Origin: Emmonsiellopsis sp. PD_33
Lineage: Eukaryota > Ascomycota > Eurotiomycetes > Onygenales > Ajellomycetaceae
Assembly (NCBI GenBank): GCA_032988165.1
Contig: JANTQF010000504.1
Location: 1-19,771, forward strand
Direction: 5' to 3'
Length of the DNA stretch: 19,771 nt
Below, in pieces: positions 1 through 8,602 of this stretch. Position 1 is the stretch's first letter, and every line of letters begins with the position of its first letter. The translations under genes were made by a program, and so were the position numbers. Below the pieces are notes generated by a model. It saw only the letters and a list, made by a program, of their open reading frames with translations. It was not told the origin of the DNA and did no database searches.

Positions 1-192
1 TGAAAACACAATGAGTAGAATGAACAGCACAGCTGAATTGATTTATTTATTTATTATATATAATTAGAGAATCAGAAGGATTATAACTGAGGTCTGAGTA
101 TATTCCCCCCCCCATCCCTGATGTTTCCAGATTGTTCCCTCCTGCGATTCACTTTCTCTTGATTATCATGTTGTCTTCATTTATTCCTTTTT

Positions 193-331
193 CTTTCCTT
201 TCCTTTCCCTTTCCATTTCCATTTCCTTTTCCTTTTCCATTTCCATTTCCATTTCCTTTTCCTTTTCCTTTTCCTTTTCCTTTCCTTACCTTTTCCTTAC
301 CTTTTCCTTACCTTTCCTTACCTTTTCCGGG
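193..331. repeat. Pyrimidine microsatellite, (TTTTCC/TTTCC)n
   Basis: About 140 bp made almost only of T and C on the plus strand, built from 5-6 bp units (CCTTT, CCTTTT, CCATTT) with occasional A. An open frame through it reads Pro-Phe repeats, but this follows from the repeat unit and is not a gene. The surrounding 1-470 bases are AT-rich with further homopolymer runs (a C run near 105 and an A run just before 477). I see no gene in 1-470. Such tracts can adopt triplex (H-DNA) structures; that is general knowledge, not something shown here. Confidence 0.85.
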
Positions 332-622
332 TTTCTTTCCTTCCAATTGAGAGTTATTTTCCTGCAATTCATCATAAATTTACTCGAGATCCCCCCAGAG
401 CCCCCCAGATTTTCTTTCAAATCCCCCCTCGATAGTTGATTTCATTTCTTATTGTTTAGATGAAAAAAGAAAAAAAATGGCAGACAGTTCATACATAGAT
501 ACTCCCTAGTCCATTTTAGAAACTCTACCCTTTCAATCCGTAGATTTTGGCAACATTAGCGTTTGCAGTTCACAAGTAATCATTGACACGCTGATTAACC
601 AGTTCTAACAAAAAATCTATAG

Positions 623-1472
623 GCATTCAACGCTGGAAAGTCGACGGGATCCTAGCAGGAGACAATGATGCCGCCGCCCAGCTCAAAATAAGCCAGCCCT
701 CGCTCAGAGATCACCGACGGCGAATCGAAGACTTGGAAGTAAACTTGACTCCTCTAAGTGAAGGGCTAGACTGCGACATCTCTCTCGATCTCGATCTTCC
801 GTTGAAGAATAAGGGAAACGACTTCTTTTTAAATGAGCACGACTATCTGGGACATGTCTTTGCGGCATCGGGATGCAGGATGACGGAATCCAAGCTCCCC
901 TCTCAGCTTGACTGGGCGTTGATTAAAGTTGATGATAGCAGGGATCCTGATAAGGTAAAGTAGTTACACAACATATGCTATCCCTAAATATCGCAGGCAT
1001 GTTAACAAAAGGATAATCACAGTGGCGCGCCTCACATGATTTGTCAAAGGATGATGATTTATGGGAGCAGGCTCGACGACGCAACACGCGCAACAACGCA
1101 CGCGAATGGCTGCACAAAAGGGGCAGAACAACGGGACTCCGGAAAGGTAGATATAACGAGGCACCTTCTCTTCTCCTAGTAGGCCGACAGGACGCAGAGG
1201 GGAACCATTTCAACGAGGTCGCATTTGAACATGCGGTTACTACAGGGGTTGAACTAAGTCCTTTCGCTGAGCGTGGTGATGCGGGTGCTGCCATTTTCGA
1301 TGAAGATAACGAGTTTATCGGTTTGCTTTTTGGGGGGAATGTGGAGAGTGGAGTTGGATATTTCATGGAGAAGGACGATGTTTTTGAGGATATCAAATTT
1401 TATACCGGGGCGGAGGATGTGCGGGTTTATCGGAATGATAAGGCTCGGGATAATCGGGAGCAGCCTAGTTAA
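623..1472 (+). pseudogene. Trypsin-like (S1-type) protease homologue, 5'-incomplete, GDAG instead of GDSG
   Basis: Two coding blocks join into one protein: 623-954 and, after a GT-AG intron at 955-1022 (donor GTAAAG, acceptor CACAG), 1023-1472 ending in TAA. The first block carries HVFAASG and then LDWALIKV, where the Asp resembles the triad Asp of chymotrypsin-fold proteases. The second carries KRGRTTGL, then GDAGAAIFDEDNEFIGLLFGG (shown as its key part, GDAGAAIF), then GYFMEKDDVFEDIK. Fungal relatives of this trypsin-like family usually have GDSG at this point, so the Ser nucleophile appears replaced by Ala. An intron acceptor (CTAAC then TATAG) lies just before 623, so an upstream exon is expected. 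A candidate reading from ATG 477 looks protein-like but has an in-frame TAG at 507-509, and its best donor (GTAATC at 576) is out of phase with 623. I read this as a decayed gene or a pseudoenzyme whose 5' end I cannot resolve. A sequencing error at the 5' end is also possible. Confidence 0.55.
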
Positions 1473-1900
1473 CCCTTGGGCATGTTGGGAATTTATTTGG
1501 TATATGTTTATCCTGTTTGCTTTGGCGGGTGAAATCTTCTTTCCTCGTTGTTTAGATTCCATTGGAGTGAAATACCTATAGTTTAACATTAGAGGGACAA
1601 ATTCATAAATTATACGAATATACTATCACCCGTACGCACCTGAAGAGTATCTCTGTCTTCATCTTTAAAGCAAGAAGTGATGCCGTGGGTATATCCTCCT
1701 GCGATGCCACCAGGGATAGATGTAAACATATCGTAAAACGGGGTGACTACGAGCACCATACACTGTTGCCATCGCTGTCATCTAAAAATAAAAACCGAAC
1801 TGTTACCGGTGATTTCCTCGGGCTGGTCAAATTTCATCCCCTATCCCCTCCGAATTCTCCTCGCCAGGCCTCATATCCCACCACTATCTCCCATTAGACA
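1473..1900. other. Intergenic, convergent 3' ends
   Basis: This 428-bp gap separates the protease-like remnant (plus) from the acyltransferase (minus), so both 3' untranslated regions should fall here. No credible ORF, RNA gene or repeat was seen. Confidence 0.6.
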
Positions 1901-3478
1901 TCACAGAACCACCCAGTCATCCACAAACCTCCCCATAACCTCCTCCTCCAAATACACCGCAACCTCAACCCCCCCCTCATCACCATCCACCCCGGAATCC
2001 ATAACCTGCATCACCCCATCCATCTTAGGCATGACGGCATGAACATACCTTGGCCGCCGCCCCTCCCCCACAAAGTCAACTTTTTCAGTGCCCAACCGTA
2101 GCCAGGAGGTAGTTAGCGTATGCCTCCGGCCTAGAAACGCCTGCCACAGCCGCTGCGGCGACACCTCATATGCGGCATCGTGAAGCATCGCACCGATCGT
2201 TTCAGGCGTGAAGAGGGTCATCGTTTCGCGGACCTGTGTTGCTATCTTGCCGATACTGGCGATGCAGAGTGCCGCTCCAGGCTGGCGGATATGTGTCATG
2301 AAAAGCGGCGAGCCGATGAATGAATCAGGCAATGCGGGGGAGACACGCGGGCGAGCACCTAGGGTGATATTGAGGTAGACGTCCTCGGTGGAGCTGGCGT
2401 GGCCGCGGGCTCGATTGATGAGGATCCAGATGTGTGCTAGGAGTGCGTCAAGGCGGGAGATGTCTGGGCGGCTACTGTCTCGGAGTGCGAGTTCCTTAAT
2501 GGAGGTTATTTGGGCACCCGTGAAGTGGAGGCGGGTGTAGCGGACTGGTCTGGCGAGGTCCCAGGTCGTCCAGGGAGCGGATGCTGATGGTGTTAGTTCA
2601 ACATTTGCTAGTTGAGAAGGTGGTGGTTTGGAGTTTTCCGTTGTAGGGATGAGGAATTCCGGGTAGCCTAGGTCATCTGTTTTCCACCAGTCGTATCTGT
2701 GCAGTGGTAGTTTTCGAGCTTGGGAAAGCAATGATGGATCAGGAGACGGGTCATCGATATTTCCCGCTGCACAGCTGTCTAATCGCGCTGGGTCAAAGAT
2801 TGGAGGGTCAGGAAGGTGTAATAAAGTGTCCCTATTATCCAACTTGAACATTTTCCGACTCAATCCGGCCCATCGGTGCACGAATGTCATCAATGACTGC
2901 GCGTCCGCCAACGGATGTGCCATCCGAATGCTAACACCATATCCACCATCATTGAACAGATTAACCTGTACCTGCATTGCAGGAAGCCCTTCAAAGTCCC
3001 GTAGGTTATGCAGCGGTAGCAACGTATCCGACAGCAAGATCCCCTGGTTAAACCCATCCCCGGCCCATATCCCTGAGCCCAATGCGCGTTCTGCAGCGGT
3101 AGGAGCCAGCGACTGCACGGAAATCTCCTGATGACGAACTACCCTCCACTCGACGCCTGGATCTTGATTGGATCCATGGACGATCATGGGCCGATTGAAG
3201 CGATGGGTATGAGGACCTCCCTGTCGGACAAGAGCCCACTGGAGTTGGCCAGCCCATTGGGGGAAGTCGTTTAGTGTGGTGATGAATGAGGATTGGAGGT
3301 TGTTAAGGAATTGTTCTTCATCAATAGGAATGCCAGGTTTATCGAATAGCCATATCGCGCCCGTGGGAGAGAACCTGGAGACTGTCGCATCGAGGATTGA
3401 CAGAGGGGTAGAAACGATTGGGGAGGGAGGGGGAGAGGGGAACAGGCGGGTTTTTAATAGCTCCATTGGGCTCCCCAT
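1901..3478 (-). CDS. BAHD/transferase-family (PF02458-like) acyltransferase
   Basis: Single uninterrupted frame, 525 aa. Enzymes of this family move an acyl group from an acyl-CoA to an alcohol or amine and are usually cytosolic; many fungal members decorate secondary metabolites (trichothecene 3-O-acetyltransferase is one). The catalytic HxxxD motif is present as His188-Pro-Leu-Ala-Asp192, preceded by the usual strand with GGYGVSIRM. In the second half, SRLDALLAHIW (341-351) and GARPRVSPALPDSFIGSP (374-391) match conserved blocks of the family. VDFVGEGRRP (467-476) sits where plant BAHD enzymes have DFGWG, a structural rather than catalytic motif. Length is slightly above the family's usual 430-500 aa. 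The start was set at the first ATG (MGSP); a second ATG at codon 5 would change little. It is transcribed away from the gene at 4178 and shares its promoter region. No other biosynthetic enzyme lies in the window, so no cluster is claimed and the substrate is unknown. Confidence 0.85.
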   Translation of the reverse strand: MGSPMELLKTRLFPSPPPSPIVSTPLSILDATVSRFSPTGAIWLFDKPGIPIDEEQFLNNLQSSFITTLNDFPQWAGQLQWALVRQGGPHTHRFNRPMIVHGSNQDPGVEWRVVRHQEISVQSLAPTAAERALGSGIWAGDGFNQGILLSDTLLPLHNLRDFEGLPAMQVQVNLFNDGGYGVSIRMAHPLADAQSLMTFVHRWAGLSRKMFKLDNRDTLLHLPDPPIFDPARLDSCAAGNIDDPSPDPSLLSQARKLPLHRYDWWKTDDLGYPEFLIPTTENSKPPPSQLANVELTPSASAPWTTWDLARPVRYTRLHFTGAQITSIKELALRDSSRPDISRLDALLAHIWILINRARGHASSTEDVYLNITLGARPRVSPALPDSFIGSPLFMTHIRQPGAALCIASIGKIATQVRETMTLFTPETIGAMLHDAAYEVSPQRLWQAFLGRRHTLTTSWLRLGTEKVDFVGEGRRPRYVHAVMPKMDGVMQVMDSGVDGDEGGVEVAVYLEEEVMGRFVDDWVVL

Positions 3479-4177
3479 TCCCTTTGTTTGCTGAACTGGT
3501 CAAGGCTGGCGAGAGCTTGCTTTCGATGTTCATGGCAGCTCAAGAGTAACTTATTAGCCACAACCCACTGGAATCGTGCCGGATATATAATAAATGGGCC
3601 CGGTCATCATCCAGCGCGCCCTCATCAACAAGTATCTGTCCCTTGTGGATATCATAGCTCTAGCTCTGCAACATCCCCCACCGGGCTATCCACCCACAAC
3701 CCCGGCACGCCTCATCCTCCCAGGTCCAGCCGGGGCCAGGACACCGGCAGACGGCTTTCGTTCGTGGGCCATCAACGGCGCCATTCGATGAGTCAGTATG
3801 AGAAGACTCCTCGTCATTCTTGCTCGGGGAGTGGCAGTGCTAGATTCAGCTGGTTAATAAAAGTCTTGACGTAAGTCAAGTGATTGATAACCAACTTAAC
3901 TAAGACAGTGGAGTATTCGCTTATTCGGAACTACTGGGAGGTGCATGATGAACTTGGAGTATACAGAGACAGCCAGCGTGAAGCTCATAAAAATATGTAG
4001 TGCCATACTTCTAATGTAGGAGAATAGAATATTACATGCTTAGTCATCCACCGAGATATTGAGGTTCGCTTGATCTGACTTTGCCTTCTTCGCAAACCAT
4101 TGCAAACCCCACCACGGAGTGTTTGGCTTTCTCGCGTTCTTTTGCGCGTTCTTTTACTTTTATAATTCTGGTCAAAT
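3479..4177. promoter_or_regulatory. Divergent promoter region
   Basis: About 700 bp lie between the divergent starts at 3478 (minus) and 4178 (plus), so this should hold both promoters. A TATA-like stretch (GGATATATAATAAATG, near 3580-3596) sits about 105 bp upstream of the acyltransferase start. A perfect bZIP-like palindrome lies at 3865-3880. The GC-rich part at 3600-3790 carries a 65-codon ATG frame (3594-3791) with no recognisable homology. Confidence 0.5.
3865..3880. promoter_or_regulatory. Perfect palindrome CTTGAC-GTAA-GTCAAG, bZIP-like
   Basis: Six-base arms are separated by GTAA, and the centre reads TGACGTAAGTCA. TGACGTAA resembles CRE/ATF and fungal bZIP sites (TGACGTCA, TTACGTAA). 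It sits 298 bp upstream of the start at 4178 and 387 bp upstream of the acyltransferase start, so it could serve either gene. Binding is inferred from motif likeness only. Confidence 0.35.
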
Positions 4178-5367
4178 ATGACCGTTGTTCCATCCGTCGA
4201 ATTTAAACCCCATGAGCACGGTCCAGAGTCCATCGAAAGCATTCTGCGGAAAACAACCAGGAAACCGTTGTATTGTCACCCCAAGGCCTGGTGCGATACG
4301 CACCTAGATGTCCTCCGTGTCGAGGGCCTAGATAAAGAGTACCCCGTCGAACATGTCCTGGGGTTTCCTGTCGCTCTTGATCCCGCGGATACGGCTCTCG
4401 TCCAGCTCATCGACCAGATCCCCAATGTTGGAGAGAGGGAGGGCTATATTCGAATAACTCTACAGGTTTTTGCCCGCATGTCGAAAACCTATACCTCTTC
4501 ATTTGACGCAGAAAACCATGTTACTGGCATTTGCTATGCGTTTCTGGACCATCTGAGAGAGAAAGTGCGCAAATATCCCAGGGTGGAGCATCACCCTTTT
4601 CGCAGTTACGAGTACGAGACTTTATATTTCCCCAACCCCTGTACTGCGTGTGCATCCGACCCGCAAGCACCTCATTGTAGCTTGGCTAATAGATCTGTCA
4701 AATTCAGTGCTCCACGGTGGGAGCCGCCCTCCCTATATTTGTACTATGGCAAAGGAGAAGAGCAGCAGAAGATGGAGCTGAAAACCCAACAGATAACATA
4801 TGACTTCCCCAACTACGACGAAGGCTTTCCGCACAATTTCTTTCCCATTATCACTTCTCTCTGCTGGCACCATGACCACTACAACGATTGGAAAACAGAT
4901 CGCTCCGAGAGGCAGGAAGCGAAGAGAATGACACGCTGGAAGAAGGCCTCGAAATCAGCCGAAATGACCGCAGTGTTACTTTCCATGGCGCAGAAGCAAG
5001 CTCTCAGACTCGTGGATAGCCGTCCAGAACACCGCTGTTGTCCGAATGCTATATGTGTATGTTTGCCACTTCTCTCGCAAGCCATGTCACATTCTTTGAT
5101 CTAATTTATCTTTAGCCAATCCTCATCTGGGCGACAAAGACCCATGTCCGTTTGGTGCGGGGACATGTTCCTCTATCGCACCTTGACGCTCTCGCAAACC
5201 CAGATCGTCCCGTTTTTGAGGCTCTAAAGTTGGAAATATCCTTGCCATTTGATTTCCTTGAAACAGAGGACCAACGCCAAGTGCTTCTTGCCCTAAGCGC
5301 CCTCCTCGACAACTACTTCCTCACTTTCCGGTCCAGGAATCTAATTGACGATGGCTCTCAAAAGTAG
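4178..5367 (+). CDS. Hypothetical fungal protein, two exons, 376 aa
   Basis: Exon 1 is 4178-5056 (293 codons) and exon 2 is 5116-5367 (83 codons plus stop). The 59-bp intron is phase 0 with donor GTATGT, branch CTAAT and acceptor CTTTAG. Splicing turns the tail into PILIWATKTHVRLVRGHVP and so on, ending DDGSQK, which reads far more naturally than the unspliced frame ending at 5104. I do not recognise the family. Visible traits are a Cys cluster CTACASDPQAPHC near residues 160-172, a His-rich stretch WHHDHYNDW near 228-236, and a basic helix RQEAKRMTRWKKASK near 243-257. The C-terminal third looks like a compact alpha/beta segment (EALKLEISLPFDFLETEDQRQ). No signal peptide or membrane segment is evident. 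It is divergent from the acyltransferase; a functional link is possible but unsupported. Confidence 0.7.
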
Positions 5368-6638
5368 GGCACCTTCTTGGATGGATCACACGTAAGTTCC
5401 TAATGCAATAGCTATGTACTAAAGAAATCGTTGTCTTCCCGGCACGTATGTGTCCGGCTCACTCGGCCAGTAAAAAGCGATTCTTCATCCCTCGGAGGGA
5501 AAAACCGCCATCGTTGGATCTCAGCTGGGCTACGTGATAGCGGACCATTCACGATCATAGCAGATGACCGTGCCCTTCAGGGTGCATTGCAAAATCAGCA
5601 TAATCATCGCCTGAATGAGGGATCCTGTTTTTATCACAGCTGGCCCCTCGCGTGACAATCCTTCACGGAAGAAACACTTCACTGCTATCTTGGACCCTCC
5701 CGAGAAGTAACTCGTATAGAATATGTCACATCCGATTGTCTTCAGCTGGCGACGTTACGGGTAGATACCTACCTCCAAACCAATTTCCCTTGGTGGTAAA
5801 TCCGTATATTCACGCCTTGATATTACCAAGGATCTTGATGGTGCTGATGGTCCCCAGGACGTAAATTTCCCATGACAGTGCTACTGGTGTCTGGAAGGAG
5901 CATAGCAAGCCAATCATCCTCTAGTAGCAAAAGCTGGTTTATAATACTACTAGACCTTATCTCCTCGTCCGGCAACTTGCAACATTTAGCGCGTTTTTTC
6001 TGCCCGGCCGTATTTAATTGAATACTTCCATACCGGACCAGCAGTTGGTCAACCAGGTGGTGGAAGAAGACGCTAAATGTTGCAAGTTGCTGGATGAGGA
6101 GATAGTTAGGCATGGGGTCCTCCTGCAACTTCTCACCAACAATAACCTGGCCTTGCTAACCAATAATTCTAGATATCAGAACTTGTCAGCATGAAGGTTA
6201 CAGCCTTCTTTTATCCAAGACTGTAAAGTCCAAATCACTGTTATGAAGGTTGGAACTTATATGTGGAAATAAAGTGTGGCACACTAGTGGAACAAGCATT
6301 GATTGTGAATGTTTATTTTCAAATACTGTTTTCTGAATGGCCAGAATTGATGTGACAAGTTGAATAGCTGAAAGCTTAAACATTTTCATCTCACATGGAT
6401 ACTAAGCCCACTACATGGGATGTTAAAAATGAATATTGCATCTTATATTAATATTCTATTTGAATGCATTTCAGTGAACCAGTAAAAATAAAGAAGAAAC
6501 TAAGAACAGAAGTGCAAGGTTAAAAAAAAACTGTCAGGTTTGTTTATTAACTAGTAAAGCCATTAATCATGAGAAAAGAATGATGGCTAAGGGTGAAAAC
6601 CTTTTTTATTCTTTGAGTCATTCCATTGAGAGAATCAA
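5368..6638. other. Gene-poor intergenic stretch with a fold-back element
   Basis: About 1.27 kb between two opposite-strand genes. I see no supportable gene; short frames at 5431-5655 and 5823-6128 lack family features, and the second runs through both arms of the inverted repeat. Bases 6160-6640 are strongly AT-rich. The one structured item is the inverted repeat at 5958-6104. Confidence 0.55.
5958..6104. mobile_element. Fold-back / MITE-like inverted repeat
   Basis: The left arm 5958-5991 and right arm 6071-6104 are 34 bp each and match as reverse complements at 32 of 34 positions. Both differences are G in the left arm where the right arm predicts A, which is a transition pattern. The roughly 80-bp centre continues to pair weakly next to the arms. 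The outermost bases are TA on both sides, compatible with a TA target site as in Tc1/mariner-type elements. A smaller hairpin (CTAGTAG at 5921-5927, CTACTAG at 5947-5953) lies just outside the left arm. No transposase is visible, so this would be a non-autonomous or relic element. Confidence 0.55.
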
Positions 6639-7154
6639 TCACAGGTTTGTAACCATCAGAAAAAACTGCTTCAAAGCAGAGCCAACGTCATTGTCAGCAT
6701 CAATGAACACTGTTTGGCCGTGAGCTGCACGAGATCCCTTCTTGACCGTCCATACCTTTGCTGCAGTCCCGTAGCAGAGCATAGCGTACATACTCTGCCT
6801 GTCAGGATGGTTGCTAAGGAGTTGGAGGCAGTAATCTGTGACTTGCTGCTCACCTCGACCTGCAAGACTTCTGTAACGCCGACCGGACCTTTTGAATTCA
6901 ACGTATAACTTGGGCACTACTGTGTCCCCTTGAACTCTGTAGGCCATGGCGTCGACCCTTTGGCGACCGTGATTGGGAGCTTGTTCGGCTACAACGTGTA
7001 AATGCCGGTCCGGGAGCTCTTTTTCGAACAAAGCTGTCCAAAAACGGCGCGTGATGGTCTCGTGGCTCCCTGGGGCTTGCACATCTCGATAGAGAACACG
7101 CAGGTCTGACTCAATATAACGACCCGCCAGAAGACTTTTGTTTCTCCTTGCCAT
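6639..7154 (-). CDS. Stand-alone PD-(D/E)XK nuclease-like protein, 171 aa
   Basis: Single-exon frame with an ATG start (MARRNKSLL). The restriction-endonuclease fold signature is complete: Glu57 in VVAEQ, Asp68 in QRVDAMAYRV, Glu86-Phe-Lys88 in LYVEFKRSG, and Gln104-x3-Tyr108 in EQQVTDYCLQL, the QxxxY motif found in RecB/Cas4-like members. The strand MYAMLCYGTAAKVWTVKKG after it fits the core's last strands. In this fold the Asp and Glu-x-Lys bind the metal and cleave DNA or RNA. There is no helicase, DNA-binding or kinase domain, so the protein is just the catalytic core plus a short N-terminus; it would act either alone or with a partner. No signal peptide is seen. It lies alone in an AT-rich gene-poor region, 535 bp from the fold-back element. 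Family assignment rests on motif reading, and activity is not shown. Confidence 0.65.
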   Translation of the reverse strand: MARRNKSLLAGRYIESDLRVLYRDVQAPGSHETITRRFWTALFEKELPDRHLHVVAEQAPNHGRQRVDAMAYRVQGDTVVPKLYVEFKRSGRRYRSLAGRGEQQVTDYCLQLLSNHPDRQSMYAMLCYGTAAKVWTVKKGSRAAHGQTVFIDADNDVGSALKQFFLMVTNL

Positions 7155-7967
7155 ATTGTGGAAGGGAACAAAAGCAGGGGAGGGCAGGATATAAAGGTGT
7201 CAAGTATAAGATGAAATGAAGCTGTAGGAAAGGAAATGATGACAGCAAAGGCAATCAGATATTGCAAGGAGAGGAAAGAAGAAAGAAAGGGAAAGGGAAC
7301 AGCAGAGAGAAAGGTTTTATCCATTATGTTGACGCGTTGAGCGTTGCCATGGCGAGAGCAGACGGCGAATATTATGTTGTTGGAGAGAAGCTCCTAGAAA
7401 TCACCAGGACGAGGCAGTTTTCAGAGCCAGCCAGCTCTATATTATTTCACCCTCCCAATGCATCCCAGTGGCTTCATAGATCCCTTATAATAAAACCATG
7501 AAAAAGAAATCACAGGTACCAGGAAACATCTACAGCATGAGAGATTTTAATAGTGGACTTCACTCTCCTAAACCTCTACACTGTATCTCTGTGCAGGCCA
7601 TGATAGTTACCAGAGGTATGAAAAGATATAAAGGGTCTAACAAGCTATACCTAGGTAACATTCTGTGTAGTTTGCTTAGTACTGTAGAAGCCGGCCTCTG
7701 GCCCTGGCCATAAAAGTATTGTGCTCTATTAAGTAACAAAAAGGTGAAACCAATAGGAAGTATAAGCACCTTTGCAATGTGTTTAGAATTGGTAGCTACT
7801 GGCACTGACTTGCATGGCCAGCCTTAGTCACATATAGTAGCTAATTGACCGAAGAAACTGTTGGTTCAAGAATAATAACATGTGAAGACATTGGTTGAAA
7901 TGAGCAGTGAGACCACAAAGAGGTCTGCATACATAGATAGACGGTGTTAGAGCTATTACAAATTCGA

Positions 7968-7985
7968 ATACTAGGGGAGAAAAGG
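7968..7985. repeat. Direct repeat copy 1 (ATACTAGGGGAGAAAAGG)
   Basis: This 18-bp sequence recurs exactly at 8488-8505. Both copies are preceded by AGAGCTA at nearly the same spacing (18-19 bp), so the shared block is about 36 bp with a diverged centre. It may be what is left of a dispersed repeat. Confidence 0.5.
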
Positions 7986-8487
7986 GAACCATATGTATTC
8001 TTGAAGAAGAGAAAGCTACTAGTAGGTAGGAGAGAGAACTGGGAGGTGCATCTGGAGACTTCACCTAAGTTGTTACAGGTCACCTGACCAATCCCGAAGC
8101 CCTAAGTTGAACCCTAGCCTTTCAGTGGGATTGAGCTTCAAGCTTCCATTGTTCCAAGGTCCAAACCTGCTTTACGGTACTGTTTTTGTCGAGATTAGGT
8201 TGGCGCAGAACTTCGCCTACGTATGCAAGCCAACTTTGTCCAGTCAATATATTATAGGGTTTAGGGCCTGATCAGATGACGCACACAGTTCGTCAAAGCT
8301 CTCTACGACTACTAGGACTAGTAGCTTTCACTTCCTCAAGAATCAGTATTGCTAGCTCCTATACTATAGGATTGCGTTCAGGAGACAAGCCAGCTCTCAT
8401 CAGGAAGGTAAGAAAATTTATCCCCATCATGTGTGACGCCGGGTTAGAACTTCTCCCTGGAATATTGTCAGAGCTAATGGGGTTTGC

Positions 8488-8505
8488 ATACTAGGGGAGA
8501 AAAGG
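8488..8505. repeat. Direct repeat copy 2
   Basis: Exact second copy of the 18-mer at 7968-7985, about 100 bp upstream of the F-box gene start and again preceded by AGAGCTA. Confidence 0.5.
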
Positions 8506-8602
8506 CCGTCTGATAAACCCAAAGAGCCTCATCCTTGTCAAAGCATTGGGTTATTAGTTTCTATTCCTACGCCACTTATTTGTTAAATATCTCCTCCTCA
8601 CC

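Larger units (their letters stand above)
7155..8602. other. Gene-poor intergenic stretch
   Basis: About 1.45 kb between the nuclease-like gene (minus) and the F-box gene (plus), both promoters facing in. The first 170 bp are very purine-rich on the plus strand, which makes a CT-rich leader for the minus-strand gene. Several short frames (7262-7501, 8276-8494) have no family features. Small palindromes occur: CTACTAG-GA-CTAGTAG at 8309-8324 and CCTATA-C-TATAGG at 8358-8370. An 18-bp direct repeat is listed separately. Confidence 0.5.

Noticed and set aside
132..350. 72-aa frame of Pro-Phe repeats
   Set aside because: It is the direct translation of the TTTTCC microsatellite and has no other protein feature.
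1003..1016. In-frame stop codons as evidence that the protease-like gene is dead in its second half
   Set aside because: An acceptor at 1021-1022 places these bases inside an intron and gives a clean frame, so they are not evidence of decay.
3594..3791. 65-aa ATG frame in the divergent promoter (MGPVIIQRALINKY...)
   Set aside because: Composition is fairly protein-like, but it has no recognisable domain, no splice partner I could fit, and it lies within a likely promoter; support is too weak.
5823..6128. 101-aa minus-strand frame across the fold-back element
   Set aside because: It runs through both arms of the inverted repeat and has no family signature; it looks like a by-product of the repeat.
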